From Nilaparvata lugens (lineage: Eukaryota > Arthropoda > Insecta > Hemiptera > Delphacidae), in the NCBI RefSeq assembly GCF_014356525.2, contig NC_052512.1, positions 1,102,797 to 1,166,796 on the forward strand: 64,000 nucleotides of DNA. The letters are read 5' to 3'. The notes under the pieces were generated by a model. That model saw nothing but the letters and a program-made list of their open reading frames with translations, had not been told where the DNA came from and ran no database searches. Shown piece after piece: positions 10,435 through 22,442 of the stretch. Numbering within the stretch: position 1 is the first letter of the stretch; every line of letters begins with the position of its first letter. Both the position numbers and the translations under genes were made by a program.

Positions 10435-12571
10435 ATGTCATGGACTGATAGGTAAGCCTAATATAAACTCATGAATATTTATTTATTGAAGTTATACACT
10501 GAATATTGTAAGTATAGGGTTCCTAAAATATGCTCATTTGCGTTTCACATGGAAATTACTGTTTTTTATCTATCAATACTAAGGTTAAATATTGATGTCC
10601 ACATATGTCGACGGTGGGAACGACTGGTAGGGGCGATAGTTGTTGCAATTATTTGTTTGTTTTCAGGCTAACGGTCGCTGAAATCGCCAGTATTTTAGAA
10701 GAAGATGAAGATATTGTCGATCCAACATTTTTCATAGATCCACCTGAAAATGCAGCCATCAGCGAGTGTGATTCCGATGATGATACTCCTACAGGCAACA
10801 TAAATCATTTATCTGGTAACCAACTCCGAGCTCGTGGTGAATTGATAGGAAGAAAGTTAACTGATGATGGGCTAGTTGAATTTAGAATCGGCGAAATAGA
10901 GGAAGAAGAAATAAGTCAAGAAAATACTGAAGAAGAAGGCAAATGTGAACAAGAAGTAAACGAAGAAGAGAGTGTATCAATAAGCACAAATAAAAATACT
11001 GAAGAACGAATTAGTGAAAATGTGACTGAGAAAAATTCGAAGAAGAGGAAACAAAAGAAAGATGTGAACAAAAAGAAGAAGAAGAAGAAGGTGAAAGTGC
11101 TCAAGAGAATTCGTAAATGGCAAGAAAATGACATTGCAGATAAGACTTCTATAGAGTTTACTCGGGCAAATTTCTTGGAAAAAGACTATTCTCCAGTAGA
11201 GCTATTTGAATTCTTTTTTGACAATGAAGTGGTTGAATACATCGTTTTTTGTACTAATCTATATGCTAGAGAAAAGGGGAATATGGATTTTTCTACCTCG
11301 AAAAATGAAATACATCAGTTTTTTTCTATTCTTTTTTTGTCTGGCTATAACACAATGGCACGTTACAGAATGTACTGGGAAACAGCAGAAGACACCCATC
11401 ATGAGGCAGTTTCAAGTGCTATGTCACGTAATTGTTTTGAAGATCTCCTACGTTACATCCACTTCTGTGAAAATGTAAAGATTGACAAAGATGACAAATT
11501 TGCTAAAGTCCGGCCAGTCATGTGTATGTTGAACGAACGATGGCTTCAGTACTTTCCTGGTGATGTCTATCTTTCAATCGATGAGTCCATGGTACCATAT
11601 TTTGGTAGACATGGCGCAAAACAACATATCCATGGGAAGCCTATTAGATTTGGCTACAAAGTTTGGATGCTTGCTACAAGGTTAGGATATGCAATTCAAA
11701 TGGAACCATATCAGGGCAAATCGACTGGTGCAACAAAAATCCAGAACTCGGTGTGGGAGGGTCAGTTGTAATGGACCTAATTTCCGAACTTCCATCGGAT
11801 AGGAAATACTGTTTCTTCTTTGACAACTTCTTCACATCTCTCAAACTACTGGAGGAATTGCGAAATAATGGACACTACGGAACAGGAACAATCAGAGTAG
11901 ACAGAGTACAGGGTGCCCCTCTCCGCCAGTCTCAAGATCTAAAAAAAGAGCCAAGAGGAACTTCCCATCAAGTCACTGATACAGACACTAATATAACCCT
12001 TGTAAGATACATGGATAATAGTGTCTTTACAATGGCATCAACAGCAACAGGTGTTCAGCCAATGGGAAAAGCAAAACGTTGGTCAAGTCATCAGAAAAAG
12101 CACATAATTATTCCTCAGCCTAATTGTGTGAACTGGTATAATTTGCATATCGGTGGGGTGGATAGATTAGACGAGAATGTTGCTGCATACCGGATAAACA
12201 TCCGTAATAAGAAGTGGTATTGGCCGATCATTGCATACCTCTTGAATTTTAGTATGAACAATGCTTGGTTATTGTACAGAATGACACAAAGAGGGGTGGA
12301 AAACAAACTTGATCTCCTTGGCTTTACAAGATACATTGTCCGCACTTATTTACAAACATGCACAACCCCTCGCCCTTCTTCAGGAAGACCAAGTATGAAA
12401 GTGTCTAATAGGGTTCTGCCGGAAGTTCGTTTCAGTGGTAAGGATCATTTTCTGGAAACCGTCGAAAAACAAGTACGCTGTGCATTGTGTTCCAAAGCAA
12501 CCAGAAAAAAATGCAAAATATGCAAAGTTGGTTGCCATGTGTTGTGTGCAGAGGCATTCCACACCCGCTAA
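10435..12571 (+). pseudogene. piggyBac transposase, one intron, one frameshift
   Basis: Cut-and-paste transposase that excises the element and inserts it at TTAA. Best start is ATG at 10435: a short exon encoding MSWTD ends at 10451 before GTAAGC, and the acceptor TTTTCAG ends at 10666; the codon completed across the junction is AGG and the frame then runs on as LTVAEIASILEEDED. The N-terminus is acidic, followed by a lysine-rich stretch (11030-11110) that could act as a nuclear localisation signal. The DDE-type core shows YLSIDESMVPYF, FFFDNFFTSL and the late acidic site LHIGGVDRLDENVAAYR. The C-terminus is a cysteine-rich zinc domain (CALCSKATRKKCKICKVGCH, then CAEAFH). Reading moves from frame 10605-11771 to frame 11663-12571 by an indel near 11725-11745, around an A5 run, so the copy is probably dead unless that base is a sequencing error. 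Confidence 0.93.
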
Positions 12572-12754
12572 TGATTTGTCAAGTACATAATTAACAATGT
12601 AATGATGCAATAAACCTTTTTAAAAATCAATTGTCAAGTAATTTGTAATGTAATGATGTAATAAAACGTTTTCATAATCAATTGTCAAGTAATTTGTAAT
12701 TTAATGATGAAATAAAACACATAAAAATAAATAATAGTACTTTTTCAACTACCA

Positions 12755-12862
12755 GAATACACCCCACCGTTCATTCCCACTGTTGACAAATGTAGACATG
12801 CATCTGTTTTATCTACCTGGGACCGATCATTCCCACTGTCGACATATGTCGACATGCTGTAT
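12755..12862. repeat. piggyBac right subterminal repeats
   Basis: Two direct copies: TTCATTCCCACTGTTGACAA and, about 58 bases on, ATCATTCCCACTGTCGACAT, each continuing to GACATGC. An inverted copy lies at about 10591-10623 (ATATGTCGACGGTGGGAACG). The core TGTCGACATATGTCGACA is itself palindromic. The spacing around both ends suggests transposase-binding arrays. Confidence 0.65.
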
Positions 12863-13594
12863 TTTGTATGTATCTACAAATTTTGCATATTTTATAGTAT
12901 ATCTATAGTGAATATGTAATACTAAAGTAAACTTTTCGTATAAACTAAGAAAAAATGAAAAAATAATAATTTGGGATGAAACGGGTTAATTCGTTTATTC
13001 TATTCTTCAATTGTGATTCAACTATTCATCGATTTCTTCGCATATTTACTCTGATAAACTTTGTCAAAATTGCAACCTCGTGTGGGCGTTTATCGCTATT
13101 TATCTGATCTACGGAACTTTTTTAAAGTGTGAATTACTTCTTCAAATTAATTCGTTTATTCTATTCTTCAATTGTGATTCAATTATTCATCGATTTCTTC
13201 GCATGTTTACACTGATAAACTTTGTCAAGTTCACAACCTTGTGTGGGCTTCAATTGCCATTCTTCTAACAATTGGCTTCACCTCATGTAACTCAAACTTT
13301 CAAGTTCATCATCTCTACCATTTGGAAATCAATCTAAAAATTCCACAACTTGAAGGTCGGATTATTCATTTGGAATTCTACATGCTCTTGCTTACATTTC
13401 CACTGGGGGATTTGCCTGCTGTGGTGGACGCTTCCATTCTTGTCATCGCATGGCCAGATCACATCGTCGCTTGCTGATGTCCTGTTCCCTTGGGTATTGC
13501 GGATTCATTGCCTGTCTGCCTGGCTGCATCTCCTCTTCAAGTTTTATTCAGGTTACGTAAATCGTTCTATTCAATTTTCATTTACGTATGTATT

Positions 13595-14725
13595 ACATAA
13601 TTGTTTTATTGATGTCTATCTTGACATTCAATTCACTGAGGCCACCGACGCCTATTAATTGATCTATTAATGTCTATCTTGACATTCAATTCACTGAGGC
13701 CACCGATGCCTATTAATTGATCTATTAATGTCTATCTTGACATTCAATTCACTGAGGCCACTGACGCCTATTAATGGTTTTATTGATGTCTATCTTGACA
13801 TTCAATTCACTAAGGCCACTGATGCCTATTAATTATTCTATTGATGTCTATCTTGACATTTAAATCACTGAAGGCCTATGCCACCTATATAATTATACTC
13901 AATATCAACAACTATTTTCATTGGATTTGACAGCTACCCTTGGCTTTACAAGTGATATTTTGAGGCCACTGACGCCTATTAATTGTTTTGTTGATGTCTA
14001 TCTTGACATTCAATTCACTGAGGCCACCGACGCCTATTAATTGATCTATTGATGTCTATCTTGACATTCAATTTACTGAGGCCACTGACGCCTATTAATT
14101 GTTCTATTGATGTCTATCTTGACATTCAATTCACTGAGGCAACCGACGCCTATTAATTGTTCAATTGATGTCTAACTTGACATTTAATTTACTGAAGGCC
14201 TATGCCGCCTATATTTTAATGTATTCTATTTGTTGAGCACTATCTACAGCTCATTGTCATTGTTATTATTCCTTTTGTACTATTGATGTCTGTCTTGACA
14301 TTCAATTCACTGAGGCCACCGACGCCTATTATTGTTCAATTGATGTCTAACTTGACATTTAATTTACTGAAGGCCTATGCCACCTATATTTTAATGTATT
14401 CTATTTGTTGAGCACTATCTACAGCTCATTGTCATTTGTTATTATTCCTTTTGTACTATTGATGTCTGTCTTGACATTCAATTCACTGAGGCCACTGACG
14501 CCTATTAATTGTTCAATTGATGTCTAACTTGACATTTAATTTACTGAAGGCCTATGCCGACTATATTTTAATGTATTCTATTTGTTGAGCACTATCTACA
14601 GCTTATTGTCATTTATTATTATTCCTTTTGTCAATTGATGTCTCACTTGACATTTAATTTACTGAAGGCCTATGCCGCCTATATTTTAATGTACTCTATT
14701 TGTTGAGCACTATCTACAGCTTGTC
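13595..14725 (+). repeat. Minisatellite inside the BEL solo LTR
   Basis: Many tandem, imperfect copies of a unit about 60 bases long with core GAGGCCACCGACGCCTATTA plus ATTGATGTCTATCTTGACATTCAATTCACT. A longer variant (~180 bases) in the second half adds AAGGCCTATGCCGCCTATAT and TTGAGCACTATCTACAGCT and repeats about four times. The same array type occurs in both LTRs at 37200-38230 and 44245-45455, so it is a fixed part of this LTR family. Confidence 0.88.
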
Positions 14726-15170
14726 ACTTATTATTATTATTCCTTTTGTAAATCATTAAGATTGAATTTTGCAGCAGTAGCTTTTTCATTATAGCACTCA
14801 ATTTATATTCGCGATTCAGGTATCATTAATATTACCTTTTCGATTATTGTCAGGCTTCAATGGTCATTAATGTCATTGACCTAATCTCATTTAAATTTTG
14901 TATTTCTCTAACGTTTTTTTATCACATGGTAATTATCCCAAGATTTCTCGACTCAATCTACTTACTATTGTTTTTGTATGTGGCCATCTGCCTATTATTA
15001 TTTTATTATTATTAAATCTTATCTTGTTGACTCATTTAGTCTTTTATTGGTACTTACCACACTTCAAGCTATCAGTATTTTTATGCACAGAATTCAAAGA
15101 TTTATTTGTAGATATTGATACCAACTATCATTCACAGTCCACTGCCCTGACCTTGGATTCTGTCACAATA

Positions 15171-16635
15171 TGTGCAAGAGAAAAATTTAATTCAATACTT
15201 TGATTGGAACTTTTAAATGATTGTACTATGTATCAGACTTAAAATTAATCTATCAAGTATCAGAAAAGTCACAGCCGAGTCTACAGTAATTATTTATATT
15301 CTTCATCAATCAGATGCATATGTCTTGAATGACCTACCTCCTATCCTCTTTACATTCTCACAAATATCCTCATAAAAAAAACTTCATATATCTGGTGTCC
15401 ATGCTCTTTTGGCTACGAGATTCCACCTTAATAATAATACTCATAAAATCCTCAATACTATCTTTCAATTAATGTAAAGTTTCATTCAACATACTTTTCT
15501 AATCTTTGAAAATTACTCATAATATGCAAACTGTTTATTCATTCTCTTTTACTATCCATTTTAATCATCTGTCCTAACATATTTCTAGCATTCTCAACTT
15601 CCTTTTCAAAACGTTCAAATTTTTTTTATATTTCAACAATTTAGTTTTCTAATCAATTATTTATTCCAAGTTCAGTATCAATTTCATGTTCTTTATTCAT
15701 CATCAAAATTTTATACTTGTTCAATTCTAATCTTAAAAAAAAATAAATTCAGTGAATAACTTTTATCAGATCAGTGAATAAGATGCATATACAATCATAC
15801 TAATGAGTCATTTTTACTCTATTATAACGTTCAAGAGAATATTAATCATGTAATTTTCAAATACTGTCACAGGTAAAATAGACCTGTTAATTCATAACTA
15901 TAGAAATTGTCTGCTATAATCATTGTTCATCTACTGGAATATGAATATTAATATGAAAATAATATACTATCAAAGGTAAGTATAGTCATTAATAATAATA
16001 AAAAATAAATATTTCAAATCTTATATTCAATTATTGAGAACATCATGTTCTTCATACTAAAATACTGCAATTAATCAAATTATTATTTACAATAGACAGC
16101 ATGTTTGCTAGTCTTCTACTATTTTTCACGAAATTGTCATCAAAATTAAGCAAAACTGAGTTGAATTCTCAAAGTTGAATATCTCTTCTGGAGATAGAAT
16201 TTAACTATACTAGACCAGAGTAAAAAAATTATATAAAAAAAATTTCTTGTCTGCAAAACAGCCAAGACTCATGGCCTTTTAAAAAAAATATATACAAGTG
16301 ATGCGTTCTTTTTGTATCTTGGATCAAGCCAATTTTGGTTACATAAAGAATACATACAAAGGTCAAAATCGGGAAGGATGTCTTGTCTCATTTTTGGGTA
16401 CCTTGAATATCATAATAATATTTTTTTTTTCATTGTCTGATGCTTACTTGCTGGATCCCAATACTTGAATCATTGTTTTCTTGAAACATGAACTGACTTA
16501 TAAATTAAAAGAATTAATGACTTACTATATGCATCCACCTAATTTAAATACTCAATAATAAAACAAGTTGTTATGCTACATCATTACTCTACAGTATAAA
16601 AAAGTTTCATCATGAATTGATTTACTTTCACGACC
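15171..16635. other. Gypsy 3' region continued, no gene seen
   Basis: AT-rich stretch between the BEL solo LTR and the end of the gypsy integrase. No open frame of note on either strand and no motif recognised. Together with 8458-9764 it forms about 2.7 kb of 3' untranslated gypsy DNA, where some gypsy relatives have an envelope-like gene; none is visible. Confidence 0.55.
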
Positions 16636-17936
16636 TTATTTTTTCTTAAAATCTTTTAAAAGATAACAGCCTTTATTTAGATCTTGCACAACTTCAAAAG
16701 GTCCTTTATATTTTGGGCACAGCTTAGCTGAAAACTTTTTTATTTTATTGGATAACACAAAATTTTTTATCAAAGCAAAATCTCCAACTTTATATTTATG
16801 ACATGGTTTATTTTGTGCATTATATTTGAATCTTCTAATAGTACTTTTATTGTGAATTCGAGCTCCAATTCTTTTATTTCTTATCAGTTCATCTTCCAAT
16901 TCAAACTTATTATCCACTGGAAATTTGATATAGACTAATTGAAGACTATATGGGACAATTTCTTGTTCTCCATAAGTTCGATTGGTATACACTCCGTTGT
17001 CTCATGAAAGTTGTGATTAATGATGTACTCTGCCTTGTCCAGATACCTGTACCATAAGTGATGTTTGCTTTCAGGAACATATGTTCTGAGAATCCTGTTC
17101 ACTTCTTTGAGTGGTCGTTCGCTCAAATTAGATTGCGGATGGAATATAGATATATAAAAATATTTCACTCCCAGATTCTGCATAGCCTCTTTCCAGACTT
17201 TACTAGCAAAACAAGTACCATTATCGCTTATAATCATGTCAAATTTACCATACTCAGCAATATACTGATTCACCTTATTAACCAATGATATAGCATTAGC
17301 TTTTGTCAATAACTTGACAAATTTTGTGAATGCATCCAAAATAATACAAACCCACTTATATTTACCACCTGGCAATTCACCATATACATCAATGAATACC
17401 TTATGACCTTTTCTGTTAGCCATAATTGTCGCCATTTCTAGAGTTTTCTTTTCATTTGTGGTTTTTACCAATTGACACAGCTTGCAACATCTCAATAATT
17501 TTACTATCTTTTTATAACAACCCTTTATGTAAAACGTTTCACTTATAATTTTATAAGTTTTTGAACAACCAACATGACCATTCCTAAGATGCATCTCCTC
17601 AATCAACCTGTCATGTAGCTCTGATGGAACACATACTTTCCAATACTTATTCTTATATGATTTGCGACAAAATAGTAGATTTTCATGAACTGCAAAATAT
17701 TTACAAATATTTATCTCACCTAACTCAACTTTTTCCTTAATTTTCTGTATCCATGGATCAGTCTTTTGCTTTTCTTTTATTTCTAAAATCAACTTTTTCA
17801 AATCAGAGTCATCTTTAATTAAATTCAATACTTTAAACTCATGTGAATTTCTTATATCAGCTCTATTTTCATAATCTGTACGAAAGATAATATCTGCAAC
17901 GATATTCTCCTTACCTGGCACATACTGCCCTGCCAT
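16636..17936 (-). pseudogene. Gypsy integrase, one frameshift
   Basis: Integrase inserts the reverse-transcribed DNA into the genome. From the N-terminus (high coordinate): the end of RNase H/linker (QYVPGKENIVADI), a zinc-binding HHCC domain (HLRNGHVGC and CCKLC), the catalytic core with first aspartate in VFIDVYGELPGG, second in IISDNGTCFAS and the glutamate in SERPLKEVNR. Reading moves from the frame of 16935-17936 to the frame of 16636-16992 within their 58-base overlap. The C-terminal part has the GPY/F-type module (KYKGPFEVVQDL), which is typical of Ty3/gypsy integrases. It ends in a lysine run at TAA near 16636. Inactive because of the frameshift and upstream breaks. Confidence 0.92.
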
Positions 17937-19227
17937 TCAATATTGAAGTTTTGTAATGCTAAGACCCAACCAGATAGCCTACTATCACCTATGACCTACA
18001 TTTTTTAATGAATGTCAACGCCTTATGATCAGTTCTCACTATAATTCTTCTATCACCAAAATAGTTATGCAATTTAGTCAGTCCAAACAGAACTGCAAGG
18101 CATTCCTACTCACAAATAGAATAATTTAATTCAGATTTACTCAAACTCCTACTTGCATAAGCTATAACTTGATGCTCATCACCTTCCTCATGAAATAGTT
18201 CGACTCCTAGACCAATATCACTAGCATCAGTTGACATTATAAAATCTTTATTAAAATCTGGATGTTTGAGTACAACACTTTCAATGAAACGTTCTCTAAT
18301 TTCTCTAAATGTTTCACTATCTTTACTTGTCCAAATAAATTTATTTTTCTTGCATAGAAGATGCTTAAATTTACTAGTCAATTCTGAATAATTTTTCTGG
18401 AATTTACGATAGAAGTTACAAAGGCCTAAAAATGACTGCAATTGTTTTAAATTTCGTGGTTTAGGAAATTTATTAATAGCATCAAGTTTGGAATTATCCG
18501 GTTGAATACCATTCTTATCAATAAGGTACCCTAAGTATTTAATTTGGTCTGCAATAAACTTGGATTTATTCAACTTTAATTTCATATTACCTTCTTTCAG
18601 TTTTTTAAATAATAATTTCAAACGATAAATATGCTCAGTAAGATTTTCACTGCTTATAGCAAGGTCATCTATGTAAGCTATAATGAATTTACAAACTTCT
18701 TCACCTAATGTTTTATACAAACATTTAATAAACTCAGAGCCACTGATGTTTAAGCCAAAAGGTAAATGGTTGAATTGATATCCTTGCCCACAAATATTAA
18801 ATGCTAAATATTTTTTACTATCTTCAGAAAGTTTTACTTGGTTGAAGCCTTGAGTCAAATCAAAACTACTTATATAATTACACTTGTTAAACCTTATTAA
18901 AATATTATCTATTGGTTCAGGCTCAGTATTTTTGTCAATGATTAAAAAAGAATTCAAATTCCTACCATCCAGGCATAATCTTATCTGGTTATCAGGTATT
19001 TTCACTACAACCATCGGATTTGTAAAAGGAGAGCTGGCAGGTTCAATAATTTTCTGATCAAGCATTTTATGAATTTCCTTATTTACTTGTTCCCTATAAA
19101 CGTATGGAATTGGGTAGCTCTTCTTATTTAATTGCACGTTTTCTTTAAATTTCAACTCGCACACATAATTTTTAGCGGATCCTGGCTGATCTGAAAAGAT
19201 TTCTTTATTTTCCTCAAACGTTATCAA
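17937..19227 (-). pseudogene. Gypsy reverse transcriptase and RNase H, nonsense codon and frameshift
   Basis: RT copies element RNA to DNA and RNase H removes the RNA. The open frame 18106-19227 contains the RT blocks in order: KSYPIPYVYREQVN, IRLCLDGRNLN, SSFDLTQGFNQVKL (first aspartate), LPFGLNISGSEF, the catalytic IAYIDDLAIS, and YLGYLIDKNGIQPD. The thumb follows, then RNase H begins at STDASDIGLGV. A TAG at 18106-18108 interrupts the motif that normally reads through this point; the frame then continues into LAVLFGLTKLHNYFG and VRTDHKALTF before another stop and a shift near 17990. The frame differs from protease and overlaps it by 14 bases (19214-19227), which could be a natural programmed shift or damage. 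Confidence 0.93.
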
Positions 19228-19930
19228 TTAATTCTTGCACAAGCTCAGGAGGCTCATCTATTAATGAATTTCGTATGTTTTCTATCTGACTACACCATAA
19301 ATTATTGAAAGTTTCCGGATCATTACCTATATTAATATTAAATAGCTTAGTATACTTAGCAGTATCTTTCTTGATAAACGGTATATTCAATTTTTTTATT
19401 GACAACACATTCTTATTAAAATCCATAACAGCACCTACATCTTTTAAAAATTCGCATCCTAACAAAATATCAACATTCAAATCATCTATGATCAAAAATA
19501 TAACAGGTATCTTCAACTGTCCAAAAGAAAGTTCAAGCATAGTCTGCTTATTTACTCTTTTGTGTTGTGCACCAGTTGCGGCCACTATACTAATGTTTGG
19601 AGCAGGAATAAAACTGATATTATTAATTTTCATTTCTGAAATTAACTTAGTACTGATCACATTTATCTCTGATCCTGAATCAAGAATTATTTGATATTGA
19701 TTCTCAAATATACCAACTGATATTTCCGCTAAGTCATAGCCTATATTAGGTGTGCTTTCTTTTTCCTCAAATAATTCATTAAAAATACAGTTTACTCTAT
19801 ACTCTTTGTCATATTGAAGATTTTCTATGTTATAGTTTGGTCGTAAAATACTTTCACAATTTCCATTTATTTCATCCACAATCCAATTATCACTTATGTC
19901 ACCTTCCTTGTATAAATCTTTAATGCTCAA
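19214..19930 (-). CDS. Gypsy aspartic protease region
   Basis: Processes the Gag-Pol polyprotein. The 238-residue frame has the retropepsin active-site motif IILDSGSEINVISTKLI at about residues 80-96, and the second conserved block VDILLGCEFLKDVGA further on, matching the I-L-G flap/partner motif. Upstream residues form an acidic linker after gag. It is in a different frame from gag (20011 end) and RT. The active site DSG is intact, and the frame itself shows no break, although the element as a whole is damaged. Confidence 0.85.
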   Translation of the reverse strand: MSIKDLYKEGDISDNWIVDEINGNCESILRPNYNIENLQYDKEYRVNCIFNELFEEKESTPNIGYDLAEISVGIFENQYQIILDSGSEINVISTKLISEMKINNISFIPAPNISIVAATGAQHKRVNKQTMLELSFGQLKIPVIFLIIDDLNVDILLGCEFLKDVGAVMDFNKNVLSIKKLNIPFIKKDTAKYTKLFNINIGNDPETFNNLWCSQIENIRNSLIDEPPELVQELIDNV

Positions 19931-20010
19931 CTGTATATCCTCTTCATTGGTGTTAGGGAACCTATTATCATTCGAACAATCAGGATAATCAATTTTTCAT
20001 TGTTCTCCAA

Positions 20011-20839
20011 TTAGTTTAAAGGTTGAACTGATTGTTGATTACCATTGGTTGATATGTCGGCAGTAGTAGTGATCAAGTTAACTGATGCATTAGTAGGCAT
20101 TTGATTTGCAACTTGTGAACTAGAATAGTTGACTGATTGGCCTTGCATAGGAGTGTCACTTTGATCATATGAATTATTCTGATTATATTGATTACCTTTA
20201 AAACCATTTTGATAATTAGAATAATTCATCTGATTCCTGTTTTGATACTGTGAAAAATTACCATTGTGAAACTTTCCAAAATTCCTATTTTGATGAAAAT
20301 CCTGTTGATTACTTCTGTTGTAATCATTTCTAAAATTTTGTCCATTGAAATGCTGATTATAATAATTATTGTGATGAGGTTTCTTGTGGAATTTCCCCAT
20401 ATTTCGATTGTTATGAAAACCTTTATCGTTATTCTCAAATTCATTGCCATGACCCTGTTGAAATGGAACAGTATTTTCTATCAGAAGTTTTTCATTTTCA
20501 TTTTTATTCGAACTTACCATTTTTTCGAGATTCTCTACCTGATTATCTCTACCTTTTTTGTTAACCTTATACTGATCCATACCAGCAAATTCATCCAGCA
20601 ATGCTATGAAATCTTCGGCACAAGTTATGTTTCTAACAACAGCAGCAGTAATGATTGTCTGATCATAATGACCTCTTAATAATTCGTAAATCATGTCATT
20701 TTCCATAGAAGGAATGAAATTTTTAGCAACATTAAACTTTCCAATGAAATATTCACTAGGACTTAAAGTACTGCTTACTCTGTACCTACCAAATTGTAAG
20801 TCTGACCTAGCTCCTTTCTGAATTTCCTTGGACCAATAC
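20011..20839 (-). pseudogene. Gypsy gag, C-terminal part (downstream of the inserted LTR element)
   Basis: The gag frame resumes at 20839 immediately after the inserted element with YWSKEIQKGARSDLQFGRYR and a capsid-like stretch (SPSEYFIGKFNVAKNFIP), then runs on through MENDMIYELLRGHYDQTIIT to a stop at 20011. The C-terminus is rich in Asn, Gln, His and Phe (repeated FHNNRNMGKFH, NFRNDYNRSNQQ, YQNRNQMNYSN), suitable for RNA binding. I see no CCHC zinc knuckle, which many gypsy Gags have. It forms the particle shell of the retrotransposon. Separated from its N-terminal part by 5.65 kb. Confidence 0.85.
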
Positions 20840-20843
20840 TTAT

Positions 20844-21633
20844 TGCCGTGCTACCAATTTCTCCTAAATCGGCTGGATAGCATTTTTCACCTATAAACCT
20901 AAGGATAGTTATCGGCTCCAACGTAATAGATTCTTGATAAACTATGAATGGATCTATCGCCTATGAATGAGAAATCCAGTTTTCAGAGCAAACCAACTTA
21001 TAATCTTGAGAAGGATTTTGACAATATACAAAACAATACCTTACACACTTAAGCATCTAAAATCATTACGAGCTAAATACTTATCCAGTTTATATAGTTG
21101 AAAACAATGGCTATAGGCTTGTATACACACAAATCAACTAATTATAGATAAAATAGAACACTATGAACTGTTCAAAACTCAATTTGAAACGTTAATAATT
21201 CACTTAAACAGAAAAATATTCAGAGAGCACAAAATTAGAACACACGCAGCCAGCCATCATTTTTAGAGAGAAAAAAAGCCTCCTCGTCAGAACAAAAACC
21301 ACATCTCAAAATCAGTGTCTACGTCATGGACATGTCACCAAAAATTTATAAATTACAAGTTTAGAATTCACATTTTATATTTGTTCTCAATAAAACTTTA
21401 TTTTGAAACTATTATTTTAAATTTTTATATATCATCTCTATTTAAATAATCCATTTATCTGTTGATTCTGTCAACTCAGCCTCGGTGACACCATGGAACA
21501 TGCAACACAATCATTTACGATAAATTCTCAGTCAAAAAGTTGTCTGTATATCGATTACTCTGATATTTACTATAAAGTTTTATAGATCTCGAATTGAAGA
21601 TTCGATTCCAATCAAGAAAAATGTAATATTACA
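20844..21633 (-). repeat. Inner LTR element, 3' LTR
   Basis: Starts TGCCGTGCTACCAATTTCTC and ends AATGTAATATTACA. It differs from 25704-26494 at about 14 positions plus one base of length, counted by eye. Confidence 0.95.
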
Positions 21634-21652
21634 AATACCCCCCTCTTGACAT
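21634..21652 (-). other. Inner LTR element polypurine tract
   Basis: On the minus strand the bases before the 3' LTR read CAAGAGGGGGGTATT. The host gypsy has CAAAGAGGGGGCATT at its own equivalent position, so the two elements have closely similar tracts. Confidence 0.75.
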
Positions 21653-22199
21653 AAAAAATTTTACTGTTTGAAAATTTAAAGAAAAAAATTACATTGACCC
21701 AAATGGAAATTGTTGAATTATAAATTCGAGAACAGTAACAACTTTTTCTATAAAAACATTACATGTTGTCCTATAATATTGAAAATTATTATAACAATTC
21801 ATCAATACCATTTGTTATATGTTTCCAAACAATATTTCAAAGTATAGAATATCAAAATTACTTTTGATTTAGCTTTATAATTTAAAGGAAAATATCTCAA
21901 CAGAAAGTTCAATATATAAAGAATAGTTTTTTGAAATTGCACATAAATTTAATAGATAGAAAAATTCAACTTTTATTGCATAAAAAAAATTTTAGTATGT
22001 TGAATAAAAATTTATTATTATTATTTTTTTTTAAATGAATTGATGAATTGTTACATTTAATTTTCACATAAAATTTCAATAAATCAAAAAATGTTCATTT
22101 CTTTCACTATTGATGCGGTTGATTTTATCGATGCAAATTTTGGAAAACAGTCCGTTAAGGCACTCAGTATAATTTTTAGTTAAGTGTGACTCCAGTGTG

Positions 22200-22442
22200 A
22201 TGACATCAGTGTTGGGCTGATCCAAATACTCATAGTGTTGGGCTGATCTGGATGCACATAGTGTTGGGCTGATACTTGTAGTTGACTGATGCATATCAAA
22301 CTCGATACAGGTGACATCTCAGTTAGCATTGCCTCATGCTTGTAGTAGACGGCTGCATACCAAACTCGATACAGGTGACATCTCATTTAGCATTGCCTCA
22401 TGCTTGTAGTAGACGGCTGCATACCAAACTCGATACAGAGTC
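22200..22442. repeat. Tandem repeats in the inner element
   Basis: Three copies of a ~32-base unit with GTGTTGGGCTGATC (22209-22275) followed by about 2.5 copies of a ~69-base unit containing GCATACCAAACTCGATACAG, GTGACATCTCA and CATTGCCTCATGCTTGTAGT. The open frames over this region are by-products of the repeats. Confidence 0.8.

Larger units (their letters stand above)
10237..12985 (+). mobile_element. piggyBac transposon, near-intact
   Basis: Bounded by TTAA at 10233-10236 and 12986-12989. The empty site is preserved in the related LTRs as CAAATTAATTCG, so the boundaries are exact. The tips are inverted: CCCGTTTCTTCCCA left and the complement of CCCGTTTCATCCCA right (13 of 14 match). Inside lies a spliced transposase gene, and the 3' end has several AATAAA signals near 12610-12715. 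Length of 2.75 kb is normal for an autonomous piggyBac. It was inserted into the BEL solo LTR or its parent. Confidence 0.95.
9770..15165 (+). mobile_element. BEL/Pao solo LTR, interrupted by a piggyBac transposon
   Basis: Corresponds end to end with the LTRs of the BEL/Pao element at 36070-45969: it begins TGTAAAATCTAACAAAGCAT and ends CCTTGGATTCTGTCA. CAATA flanks it on both sides (9765-9769 and 15166-15170), a 5-bp target duplication as expected for BEL/Pao. No internal coding region is present, so this is a solo LTR left by recombination between the two LTRs of a former element. Subtracting the 2749-base piggyBac and its extra TTAA leaves about 2.64 kb, similar to the 2.67-kb LTR at 36070. 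It is clearly more diverged from the 36-46 kb LTRs than those are from each other. It lies in the 3' region of the gypsy element and is therefore younger than that insertion. Confidence 0.93.

Noticed and set aside
10605..10666. ATG at 10605 as start of the piggyBac transposase
   Set aside because: The first 20 codons lie in a predicted intron that ends with TTTTCAG at 10666; the short exon at 10435 gives a better start in the same frame.
19305..19694. 129-codon plus-strand frame, and similar at 20266-20679 and 17058-17288
   Set aside because: They are antisense shadows of the gypsy protease, gag and integrase.
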